This document shows positions 54,925 through 64,000 of a stretch of DNA of 64,000 bases, in pieces; within the stretch, counting starts at the first letter, position 1; every line of letters begins with the position of its first letter. The notes below the pieces were generated by a model. That model searched no databases. It saw only the letters and a list, made by a program, of their open reading frames with translations, and was not told the origin of the DNA. A program made the translations under genes and the position numbers. This stretch comes from Mesorhabditis belari (taxonomy: Eukaryota > Nematoda > Chromadorea > Rhabditida > Rhabditidae): the NCBI GenBank assembly GCA_958450365.1, contig CAUEEP010000920.1, positions 1,203,501 to 1,267,500 on the forward strand, written 5' to 3'.

Positions 54925-55241
54925 CTCCAGATATATGTAAATCTTGGAAGTGAGGAGGTCCTTGATTTGCAAATTTCGTATAGCATTATCTAGCTGTTTT
55001 AAAGTGAGTCAATGAGTCAGTATAGACCGTATTTTCTCAAATAGTAGTGCACCCAGCGCGTCGCCTAAATTCCTCGAAATCTCGAGAACCGCTTATCAGA
55101 ACCTATCGATGTGGGGTCGGAAAATGTAGCTGACGATGAGATCTTGTGGGGGATTTGAGTGTTGAGCTTCTGGGAAAACTTTGGAAGCCGTAAATAGTCA
55201 TCAACTCGGCAGGGTGCACTACTATTAGAGAAAATACCGTA
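54925..55241. mobile_element. MITE plus flank, inverted copy of 48538-48860
   Basis: Flank AAATCTTGGAAGTGAGGAGG then the MITE with ends CCGTATTTTCTCAAATAGTA and TACTATTAGAGAAAATACCG. The shared flank means it was copied as a larger segment. Confidence 0.75.
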
Positions 55242-55410
55242 GACAAAACTTTACCTAGTTTGTACCACGAACGAGCGAATCAGAATCAGACATTCCCAAG
55301 CGGTCAAGTGCAAACTAGTTACTTTGCTAGCTTTACAGACTTATTGAACAGGAACACTTATTGAACAGGTTCTACATTCTTAGTTAAACTACTCACGAAT
55401 TAGAATCAGA

Positions 55411-55575
55411 CGCTTTGCACGATCAGCTTTGCACGATCAACTTTGCACAATCAGCTTTGCACGATCAGCTTTGCACGATCAGCTTTACACGATCAGCTTT
55501 ACACGATCAGCTTTGCACGATCAGCTTTGCACGATCAGCTTTGCACGATCAGCTTTGCCCGATCAGCTTTGCACA
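55411..55575. repeat. 14-bp minisatellite
   Basis: About 12 copies of GATCAGCTTTGCAC (also TACAC, GCCC variants). Open in three plus-strand frames by composition only. Confidence 0.9.
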
Positions 55576-56000
55576 GAAACAACTCTCAATCCGTCACATT
55601 TCTTGACACTTTTTGTAGATTTCATCTTCCAAATTCGAGATTTCATCTTTTCCAAACATTCCGGATCAAAACGTCACCCTTTCTCGATTTCAATCATCTT
55701 CAAATTTCATCTATGAAATTTCTATCTCTTCCCATTTTGCACAATCACACCTAGTGAGAGAAAAAAAATAGGGCCATCAAATAGAGGTGACGATAAAATG
55801 AAGTGAGTGTGAGTGAAACTCTCTCTGTCTCCAAGTTTACGACTCGACAAATAAAAACGCCTTAAAATTTACGTGAAAAAGGAATTCACGAGCAGAGATT
55901 AGGCGTCTTTGTAAATTTTTGAGACTTTTTGAAGTATTTCTTTTTTGATTTAGGCAGTATTTGAGGGAAATTTGCGGAATTCACTGTGCAACGGAGCAAC
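55576..56000. other. Upstream region of the vWA gene
   Basis: Includes GAGTGTGAGTGAAACTCTC; no gene. Presumed promoter. Confidence 0.4.
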
Positions 56001-59000
56001 ATGGAGCGGGCACGGCTCGTAAGTTGAAAACACTAACCAATTGGGTTGAAAAACTAACCAATTGACTATGAAAAATGTTTAACTGCTTAGAATATCGATT
56101 CGAATTCAATTAGACTATTGTTTTTGTAAAGGATCAACTTTCAAATGTCAGGTGACCATCGTTTTGCTGCTGATTGCTCTACTATTTCTCATCGCTGGCG
56201 CAATTATGCTTGGAATCGGGATTCACAAGGCTAAACAAAGTCAGTTTTTGGAAGTGATTGAGCTGAAAAAGGGAATACGAGATAGAAGTTTGCAGCATTT
56301 TGCTTAAAAGGCTTCTCTCGCGTGAAGCGAATATGACTGGGTGGCGCAGTGGGTAAGAGGTCTGGATACAAACAATCTTTGGTCTTCCCTCCTGGGTTCG
56401 GATCCTCACCAAGCAATTCTTTTTTTCATTAACTTTTTAAACTAGTTTTAACAAAACGTGTAAATAGTATCGTATCCCATACAGTAACCAAGCTAGCCCT
56501 CGCCAAGCTAGCCCTCGCCAAGCTAGCCCTCGCCAAGCTAGCCCTCGCCAAGCTAGCCCTCGCCAAGCTAGCCCTCGCAAGCTAGCCCTCGCCAAGCCAG
56601 CCCCTCGCCAAGCTAGCCCTCGCCAAGCTAGCCCTCGCCAAGCTAGCCCTCGCCAAGCTAGCCCTCGCCAAGCTAGCCCCTCGCCAAGCTAGCCCTCGCC
56701 AAGCTAGCCCTCGCCAAGCTAGCCCTCGCCAAGCTAGCCCTCGCCAAGCTGGCCCTCGCCAAGCTAGCCCTCGCCAAGCTAGCCCTCGCCAAGCTAGCCC
56801 TCGCCAAGCTAGCCCTCGCCAAGCTAGCCCTCGCCAAGCTAGCCCTCGCCAAGCTAGCCCTCGCCAAGCTGTACCCCATCTAGCCAAGGTTGACCAAAAA
56901 TCCATCAATCTGGCATAAAAAGAACCAATAATCCACCCAGCGGGATTGAACCCTTGACCTCCTGACCAAGAGATAAGGCTCTTAGCCAGTCGGCCATGGG
57001 ACAGAGTGAAATCTCGAAGATCTACACCGATCTATAGTTACCTTGGCTCCAAAATCGCAAGTTCTTTTGTTGGCTTTAATGAGGATTGAGCCGGCGTATA
57101 GATCAATGTCTGCACCGTCACCATTCTTTTTTGCATTAACTTTTTTAAACTATTTAACGTTTTAACAAAACGTGCAAATAGTATCGTATCCCATACAGTA
57201 ACCAAGCTAGCCCTCGTCGTTCGCCAAACTGTACCCCATCTAGCCAAGTTTAACCAAGCAAGATAAACAGAAAAATCTTATTGTTTTCGTTTTGACTCAT
57301 TCATGTTATTGGGCAGAGAAAGGTAATACGAAAAGTCAATTCAAAGAATGATCTAACTCATAGTATCTACCGTGTGTTGTAAGGAAACAATATTTCTGCT
57401 CGTTTAGAGCCTCACAAGGCGTACATTACAATTCTAACTGAAGTTACTCAACTTCTATAAAACACGAGTAAAAAAATTGCACAAAGATCTAAACTTTGCA
57501 TGTTACAAATTTAGAAAAAGATGATTGCAAGAATCATGTTGAAGTATGCGACGCAAGTGACATTGGGAGTATTCTCCATTTCTCGGTGGATCCTGGAATT
57601 CCCTGGGATGACACTTACAATGATCTCAACGCACCGGCAACTCAATCAGCTATAGCGAATTTTTCGACAAATGTAACATTTAGCAATAAGAGCTTTAGCA
57701 AGAAGAGCTTAAGAGCTAGACTTTTTGGTTTAGATATTTGAAAGAATTTGGAAGATTTTAGATCACAAATGTATTGAATAGTGGAGTGGCTTCATCACTG
57801 AAAGCACAAGAGCTGCCACAACTCCTTCGTTTCTCGAATTTCGCAATCAATTCAAAGCTCTTAGTCGTTTCGCCCGATTATCTCGTTCCGTGAGTTGCAG
57901 TCTATCAGTCTTCAGTCTATCAGTCTTCATTCTATCAGTCTTCAGTCTATCAATGAGCTCAAATCTATCAATGTTTATAGATCACTTAACAGCACTACAA
58001 TGTTTTACGGAACACTCATCTTTACCTCAAAAGTTGATCCAAAAGACGTGCAAAGTGCTCTCACGTCGGCCGGATGGAAAGCGCTTGTGCAAAGTAAGTG
58101 AAAAATTACATTGCATTGCTAACAATGCATTGATAACATTGCTTTTTAGACTGAAATTCTTAAATAAACTTTTTCAGACTCATCCCGCGATTTCTGTGAC
58201 AACATTTCGCCAACACCCGACCCACCACCGATTGGAGGTGAGTTGTGAAATCTTTCACAAATCAATTTCAAAAGTTGACTCAGCGCTATCAAAATTGAAT
58301 GATTTTCCTCAAGTTTTTTAAAGAATCGTTCACTTTTATTTTGTTTTCTTTTTACATTTTTGCGTGAATCATTGAGGAGAATGGGGCGAAAAGAGACACA
58401 TAAAAGTTGATCGGGCAAAAATTGTTGATCTGGCAATATTTAAAGGGAAATATTTCCGGGACAAAAGAAAAATATAGTAATATAAAAGTTTCTTTGGTTG
58501 AAAGGCACAAATGTAATTGGGTAGTTGTAAGTAAATGTAAGACAAATAGATTTTAACCAATGTAGCCTTGCTGTGATTGCTTGCTACGGCGATTGCTGCG
58601 ACGTTTCTTGTAACAAACGAGTAAAGGACTAAGGTTGAGTATTTACGGTTGTAAAAATCTAGTAAAACCTGTATAATATACTATGCAATAAGTGGATATT
58701 GTTAAATCTAAACATATAGGTTTCTTTAGCTAAGGTTTAGGCTTAGGTTTAGGCTTAGGCTTGGACTTAGTGCGTAGGCTAGCGGCTAGCGCCTAGCACT
58801 AAGTCTATTTGGGTTTGGGCTGAACCCCCATTTTCTGGATCTCAGCCAGTTCTCGGAGCTAAGGGACACCCGCTTGGCGATGCTCATGCGCCCCCATAGG
58901 AGCATCCTGGCAAATTTTCAGGCAGTTCTCGTGTCTGGATTAGGCTTAGGCTCAGGCTCAGGCTTAGGCTCACTATTAATATCATCCTGCCGCTCTTTTT

Positions 59001-62000
59001 GTCTACCCGACTTCACACTTCCAAAAAAATCCAGACATAAGACATTTTAAACTCATTTTAATGTTATTTTACAGAAAAATAATTGACCTTTCTAATAAAA
59101 CAAACCGTAGTTCAATTGGTGTATTTGTTGCATTTTTTGGTTCAACTGGTTCAACTTTTAAACGAAAGTATGAAAAGGAAGGAAAAGACTTATTCACCAA
59201 CCTAATAAAATCCCAAATTACACTTAAAATTAAAAAGATATTAAAAAGATATTTAAAAAGAAAAGAGACACATAAAAGTTGATCGGGCAAAAAATTGTTG
59301 ATCGAGCAATATTTAAAGGGAAATATTTCCGGGACAAAAGAAAAATATAGTAATATAAAAGTTTCTTTGGTTGAAAGGCACAAATGTAATTGGGTAGTTG
59401 TAAGTAAATGTAAGACAAATGGATTTTGACCAATGTAGCCTTGCTGCGATTGCTTTCTACTGCGATTGCTGCAATGCTTCCTGTAACAAACGAGTAAAGG
59501 ACTAAGGTTGAGTATTTAAGGTTGTAAAAATCTAGTAAAACTTGTAGAATGTACTGTGCAATAAGTGGATATTGTTAAATCTAAAATCCACGGTAAACGC
59601 ATTGCTAACAACGTGTTTACCGTAGATTTTAGAACGTTAGAACGTCCTGGTTTCAGATTTCTCGTGCGATCCAAGAAACCCGTCACGAACGGTGATCGTC
59701 ATGGTGGATGTTGCGTTGCCGATGGACCCATTGACTTCAGAAAAAGACAAACTTCAAGCGGTAGTTGATAACTTAATGTTTAACATTTACAGAATCGAAG
59801 TAGTCAAGTAGAAGCCAGCTAGCCAGCCAGTCAAGCTCAGAGCTAGTCGAATCAGGCTATAGCTAGGCAAAATCAGGCCATAAGTGATCGTATTTTGTCT
59901 ATAGTATGGGATCTATAGGATGACATACCATTCTACAGGTTCAATATTTATGGGAACCAGTAGTTCACTAGATTTAGAGCTCATTTTATACAAGTTTAAT
60001 GCTAAAAAGGAAACACACTTATCAATACGCCTAACGCTTACAATTTTAAGTTTCTCATTTTCAAAATGATTGCCTTTTGCGCTGTTGTTTGCCAACCCCC
60101 TTAGGAAACCTTTTGCGCTGTTGAAGCACCTTAGGAAGGTCGAATAAATTGAGTTTTCTACAAAGTTATGTTAAGTTTTCTTGAAAGAACCAAAACGGAA
60201 ATGTGATTCAACTGTTTTACTGGTTTTTAATATCCTGTAGATTCAAAAACTGTTAAATCTTTTGAAAATTAATTTTCTCATTGTTAAACAAGAAGAACTG
60301 GGATCTGATTCGTTTTGGTGAAATTTGATGATCGAGTTCCGATAAATCGACTTTGGAATATCAAATTTAGTAAAATGGATCTATTGGGCTGTCCAGTTAT
60401 GGATGCGCGTTTTTACTATTTTGTAAATTTCTCAAGATATCGAGAAAAAGATATATATGAGTATTATTCGAAAGCTGAAGATCTCCTGAAGATTCGAAAG
60501 CTGAAGGTCTAGAATAATACTCATATATATCTTTTTCTTGATTTCGGTATCTTGAGAAATTTACAAAATAGTAAATAAACGCGCATTCATAACTGAACAA
60601 TCCAATACTACTACGAATAGAGCAATTTATGTACGAAGGTAGTAGCTAAATTCAAAAAGGAATTGTTAAAGCTTTGCAACTACATTATTTGTTGATTATT
60701 TTGTTATTCAAACACTGATGAAAGTCAGTCTTGAGTCAAATCTTTCACTCACTTCTTTGGTTTGGTTTTGATGTGTTATGCGCCCGGTTGCGATCCTCTA
60801 CCGGACGGATACACTGATAGTGATAGTCTTGGACGTGGGTTTTTGAGCTCTAGAAGATTTTGGCGTACTTTAGCTATTTAAGCTTATTGTATCTAGGTCC
60901 TAAAAAGAATAAAAGCTCTTTGTTTGAGCTGTCACCGCAGAACCAAACGAGTGTCCAGCCGGTGCTGAGTGCTACTACGAAAGGAGCAATTTATGTTACA
61001 TTCTTTAACTATAAACAATCGTGATTTATCTGCCGAGATAGCGAATCACTGGAATCAGACAATTTGATGTATTGGGTTGAAATGTCGGCTTTTTAAAAAG
61101 GTCCTATTGTGTCCTAAACGAGTGTCCAGCCGGTGCTGAGTGCTATTGGGTTGTCCAGTCATGAATGCGCGTTTTTACTATTTTGTAAATTTCTCAAGAT
61201 ATCGAACAGATGTATATGAGTGTTATATATCATTCGAAAGCTGAAGATCTCCTCTACATTTTGATATAAAAACCTTTGAAATTTGTTCAGCTTTTGGGCA
61301 AATTGACTGCACAAAGGGAGAGGTCGTTTTCGAAAAAACCCATTCTAGCTTAGCTATTCCTCAAGTTTCATGGTGTAAAACAACCGCCCAGAAAAGAAAA
61401 GTAAGGATGCTCTAAAATTGTTATATTGAAAAAAAAAATTATATTGATATATCTATTGGCCAAACATCAAACGGTTAACTCAATTTGAGCGGAGCCAAAA
61501 CTTGATCCAAAGGCGCCCTTCCATTTTTTGGCCACCTCTTCTTCTGTGCAGTCAATTTACCCAAAAGCTGAACAAATTCAAAAACTTTTTATATCAAAAT
61601 GTAGAGGAGATCTTCAGCTTTCGAATAATACTCATATATATCTTTTTCTTGATTTCGGTATCTTGAGAAATTTACAAAATAGTAAAAAACGCGCATTCAT
61701 AACTGGACAACCCAATACTGTCGCCATTTTTTAGCAACTATTAGAAACTGGACAACCCAATAGAAAGTCGAGTTTCTATTAACTCATCTCCAATGCTTTC
61801 TTGACGATTTTTTAAATCATAAACCAATTTTGAGAGTTCTAAACGATCAGCGAGCTCAAAAAGATTGAATTGATTTGATTAATAAATTGATTGAACACTA
61901 GAATAATACCAAAATCCAAAATTCAATTCGATCATTCAGATCCAATCCTACTTGTCAACTTTGTCCCTACCAAATGACACTGATTGGGGCAATTTCCAAA

Positions 62001-64000
62001 TGGGTGTCGGGGTTTTCTATGGAAGCAACGCTTTTCTCATTAACAATTGGTTATGCGGCAATCAGGTATTCTCTGTGAAATCAAAAAGCACAAGTATCAA
62101 TTTGTTTTCTTGTTTAGAGTTGCCTCAATGATGCGATCTCAAAAATCGCTATCAACACCACTTCACAAAGCCACAATATAACAAGGTTTTGAAGTTTATA
62201 AGAGTTCAGCTCTCTAATTTTCTATTAGAGCCTATGAGTTTGTTCGTGACGAATTCTCGAGCATTCATCAACAATTGGGACCCGGAAGAGCAAGGACACT
62301 GACGATTTTGACAGATGGATTGTAAGAAATCGAAATTTCGTGAAGCTGAGAAATTCTAGTGAATACGACAACGGATTTGGTGAGAATCGGAGTCGAAGTC
62401 TCGTCGAGGCTGTTTCGCAGACTTTCTACACATCAACGATTTTGATTAGGTGGATAACGATTGATTTTAATCCAAAAACATCTTTACAAATTGCTAGTAT
62501 GGCTGTACTGTTTTTAGAATCAAGTACAGTACTTGAAATGCTCAATTTGCCTTTTAAAATTGTCATTTGCTGTGTTCAAGCATTTTGGGTGATTGGTTAA
62601 CAATCTTGACTCAAAGATCAGAGATCGAAAGTTCAATCCCAAGAAAATCTCCCAAGAGAATGGTCCGAACTGGTCAAACGATTTTGCTACGCTGCTGTAA
62701 TGTAAACGTCTATCGAGCATGGAGAACACGATGCTCTATTTATTTTTTGCCCATTCTTAATGGTTCACAAGAAAAAGGGCAAAGTGTGGGTGCCTACTCG
62801 GGAAACTTGAGTGTATATAGGCTCTCGGGAAACCTGAGGGTATATTGGCTTCGAACATGACCGAATGGTGTAGAGGTAAATGTGCGCGCTCTTAGTCTAC
62901 CGCTCAATTCTATGACCCTGGTTCGGATCCGGTTGCGGGATTTCTTTTGCTCCTTTTGCTAAACCTTTAAAAACACTTTTTATTCTGAAATCTGAATTCT
63001 GAACGATTTATATGAAACATTTAGCAATGCTCGTTCCGTTCGATCCACTTACGCTCAAATTGTCCCGTCGGGATATCAATTTGTCGCCGTTGATCACTGG
63101 TATCAATTGGGATTGGCTGATATTCGAGCGAGAAACTTGTGGTGGATTTGTTTAGGTAAAATCAAGACCTAAACGCCGCTGCTATTCTGTTAAAGTAGTG
63201 ATTGCTAAAGCTGTGAAAATGTCTTGTTCAATTTGCTTGAACCTTGATCAACTGGTCAAGTGATCAACAAGCAGACTTTGAATGAAAAGGAATCCTTATT
63301 GTTAAAATTTGGATCTGATGAGATTTCCAGATGTCTATTGAACTAGAACAGTCTACTAAATTAACTGTATTTGCCAAATGAACTGTATCTTAGCCGTTCC
63401 CGTCACAACACCACCACCAGTTCACACACCGCCAACTTGGGCTCCAATCACGGTCACAACGACACCATTTGCTCGACCGACTCTTCCAACTACACCCACT
63501 GGACCACCAATACTGCGTAAGCTTTAGAAACAAAGTATTTGTCTTAATGTAAGCATTGGATCTTTCAGCCGAGAAATGCAAAGCTCTTCAAGTCCTTTTC
63601 CTCATCGACATGTCGCAAAGTATCGATGCTGGATTTAACGTAAAGAAGATTTAGCTATTAAACACTTAGCTTTAGCTATTAAACAAGAAGATTTAGCTAT
63701 TAAACAGCTCTAGAATCTCACATCGTTCATCCGTTCCTTCATCGAACAAACAAGGAGAGCTGAAAACGCTAGATATGGCTATATTTCCTTTAACACAAAG
63801 GTTCAAGAGAACTCGGGCGCTTTGCGAGGAGTAAACGATTTCTTGACCTATTTGGGTACAACAAAGTACACGAATGGGTACACGAATTACACGATGTGAG
63901 TGGGTTTGAGAAAGGGAAAATGTTTCTATTCTATTTAGGTTAGTCTATAAAGTGAAAAACTGACTCTATTCCCTTCGAAAAGATTAGTTTAACAAGAAAG
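56001..64000 (+). CDS. Membrane-anchored protein with two vWA domains (3' end beyond window)
   Basis: Fourteen in-phase exons, at least 492 residues: 56001-56018, 56152-56239, 57515-57672, 57782-57889, 57946-58093, 58178-58237, 59657-59760, 61940-62065, 62118-62185, 62229-62321, 63025-63155, 63394-63516, 63569-63639, 63714-63895. Residues ~7-28 (VTIVLLLIALLFLIAGAIML) form one membrane segment after a short basic start, so type II topology is likely. Residues ~36-190 are an unrecognised extracellular part with paired Cys. A first vWA domain (~198-365: TVIVMVDVALPMDP, TLTILTDGL) has a degenerate metal site. A Pro/Thr linker (~370-408: VTTPPPVHTPPTWAPITVTT) leads to a second vWA domain (from ~412: VLFLIDMSQSID) with the canonical DxSxS. 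vWA domains mediate adhesion; nematode families pair them with C-type lectin domains, which may follow outside the window. Introns are loaded with repeats. Domain calls firm, exon 5 acceptor (TTCAG at 57941-57945) chosen by frame. Confidence 0.75.
56332..56412 (+). repeat. tRNA-like sequence in vWA gene intron 2
   Basis: GGTGGCGCAGTGGGTAAGAG as A box, GGGTTCGGATCCTC as B box, TTTTTTT downstream. Arms do not close into a cloverleaf. Confidence 0.45.
56490..56882. repeat. 15-bp GC-rich minisatellite
   Basis: About 26 copies of GCCAAGCTAGCCCTC in intron 2 of the vWA gene. One unit plus flanks recurs at 57120-57245 (AAACGTGCAAATAGTATCGT), so the array's flanks were duplicated. Confidence 0.95.
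56937..57125 (-). pseudogene. Inverted copy of gene E exon 8 end and intron 8
   Basis: Minus strand reads TGGTGACGGTGCAGACATTG, CGGCTCAATCCTCATTAAAG, GCGATTTTGGAGCCAAGGTA and then the intron 8 tRNA-like sequence (TGGCCGACTGGCTAAGAGCC...GGGTTCAATCCCGCTGG). This is gene E 51350-51540 copied into intron 2 of the vWA gene in antisense orientation, with about 85% identity by eye. It encodes only a short transporter fragment (LIYTPAQSSLKPTKELAILE). Confidence 0.85.
58360..59600. mobile_element. Repeat block in vWA gene intron 6
   Basis: A ~185-bp segment (AAAGAGACACATAAAAGTTG through GTTGTAAAAATCTAGTAAAA) occurs twice, 58385-58670 and 59265-59540. Between them lies a degraded hexamer-array MITE (58720-59215) with TTTAGGCTTAGG and GGCTCAGGCTTAGG arrays at 58735-58765 and 58940-58975. 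Confidence 0.65.
59761..60383. other. vWA gene intron 7, first part
   Basis: No gene; small tandem AGCCAGCTAGCCAGCCAG at 59810. Confidence 0.5.
60384..60605. mobile_element. Foldback MITE, TTGGGTTGTCC family, short copy
   Basis: 222 bp, almost pure hairpin (TTGGGCTGTCCAGTTATGGA...TTCATAACTGAACAATCCAA), flanked by TA. Confidence 0.8.
60606..61145. repeat. Duplicated Cys-rich exon-like segment
   Basis: After an acceptor-like CACCGCAG at about 60940 a frame reads NECPAGAECYYERSNLCYIL (60955-61010). Part of it, AACGAGTGTCCAGCCGGTGC, recurs at 61118-61143 where the next MITE is inserted, and CTACTACGAATAGAGCAATT recurs just after the MITE at 60384. Possibly a lost exon of a Cys-rich secreted protein. 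Confidence 0.35.
61146..61715. mobile_element. Foldback MITE, TTGGGTTGTCC family, copy 3
   Basis: 570 bp, ends TTGGGTTGTCCAGTCATGAA and ...TTCATAACTGGACAACCCAA, TA flanks. A further solo end (ACTGGACAACCCAATAG) lies at 61748-61764. Confidence 0.8.
62856..62945 (+). repeat. tRNA-like sequence in vWA gene intron 10
   Basis: GACCGAATGGTGTAGAGG as A box and CTGGTTCGGATCCGG as B box; anticodon arm not formed. Intron 10 (62322-63024) otherwise contains no gene. Confidence 0.45.

Noticed and set aside
55415..55754. Three overlapping frames (HDQLCTISFA repeats)
   Set aside because: 14-bp minisatellite read in three phases.

Overview
The window looks like a stretch of an AT-rich nematode genome (a rhabditid-type worm; species not determinable from sequence alone). 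Evidence: short introns, 3' splice sites of the TTTCAG/TTTTAG type, a nematode-specific expansion of UNC-93-like transporters, Tc3/mariner-type transposons, and TTAGGC-type hexamers (the nematode telomere unit). There is no bacterial gene organisation, rRNA or CRISPR. Gene models below were assembled by hand from splice signals and paralogue alignment; no similarity search was run.

Layout. (1) 1-5.1 kb: an orphan saposin-like last exon, then UNC-93-like gene A on the minus strand (493 aa). (2) 5.1-11.8 kb: no convincing gene; foldback and direct repeats, an internally deleted DD37D transposon, duplicated tRNA-like sequences. (3) 11.9-18.6 kb: UNC-93-like gene B (plus), broken, its introns filled by a 70-bp satellite, a 529-bp MITE, a foldback element and a full-length but dead mariner. 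(4) 18.6-26.5 kb: repeat-rich, with a 35-bp GC-rich minisatellite and small unassigned gene fragments. (5) 26.5-31.5 kb: intact UNC-93-like gene C (470 aa). (6) 31.5-43.6 kb: a block of nested mobile elements (mariner, Tc3-like, LINE tail, and a repeated cassette with an unrecognised 125-codon frame), ending in a relic of another unc-93-like 3' end. (7) 43.6-48.0 kb gene D (464 aa) and 48.3-52.3 kb gene E (468 aa), intact tandem neighbours. (8) 52.3-55.9 kb: piggyBac remnant, MITEs, minisatellite. (9) 56.0 kb to the end: a gene for a membrane-anchored protein with two von Willebrand A (vWA) domains, still open at the window edge.

B, C, D and E share one 11-exon plan with almost identical exon lengths (43, ~121, 188, 97, 82-100, 169-172, 189, 169, 136, 88, ~105-128 nt). 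A has the same plan but has fused exons 1 and 2. This is a tandemly expanded family being reshaped by gene conversion, satellites and transposons. In C. elegans UNC-93 itself is a regulatory partner of a two-pore potassium channel; what these paralogues do is unknown. The most unusual local signals are a telomere-type hexamer array inserted at a splice acceptor of gene E with duplicated target, an inverted copy of part of gene E inside an intron of the vWA gene, a filled-site/empty-site transposon pair, and a recurrent cassette carrying a conserved unassigned reading frame.
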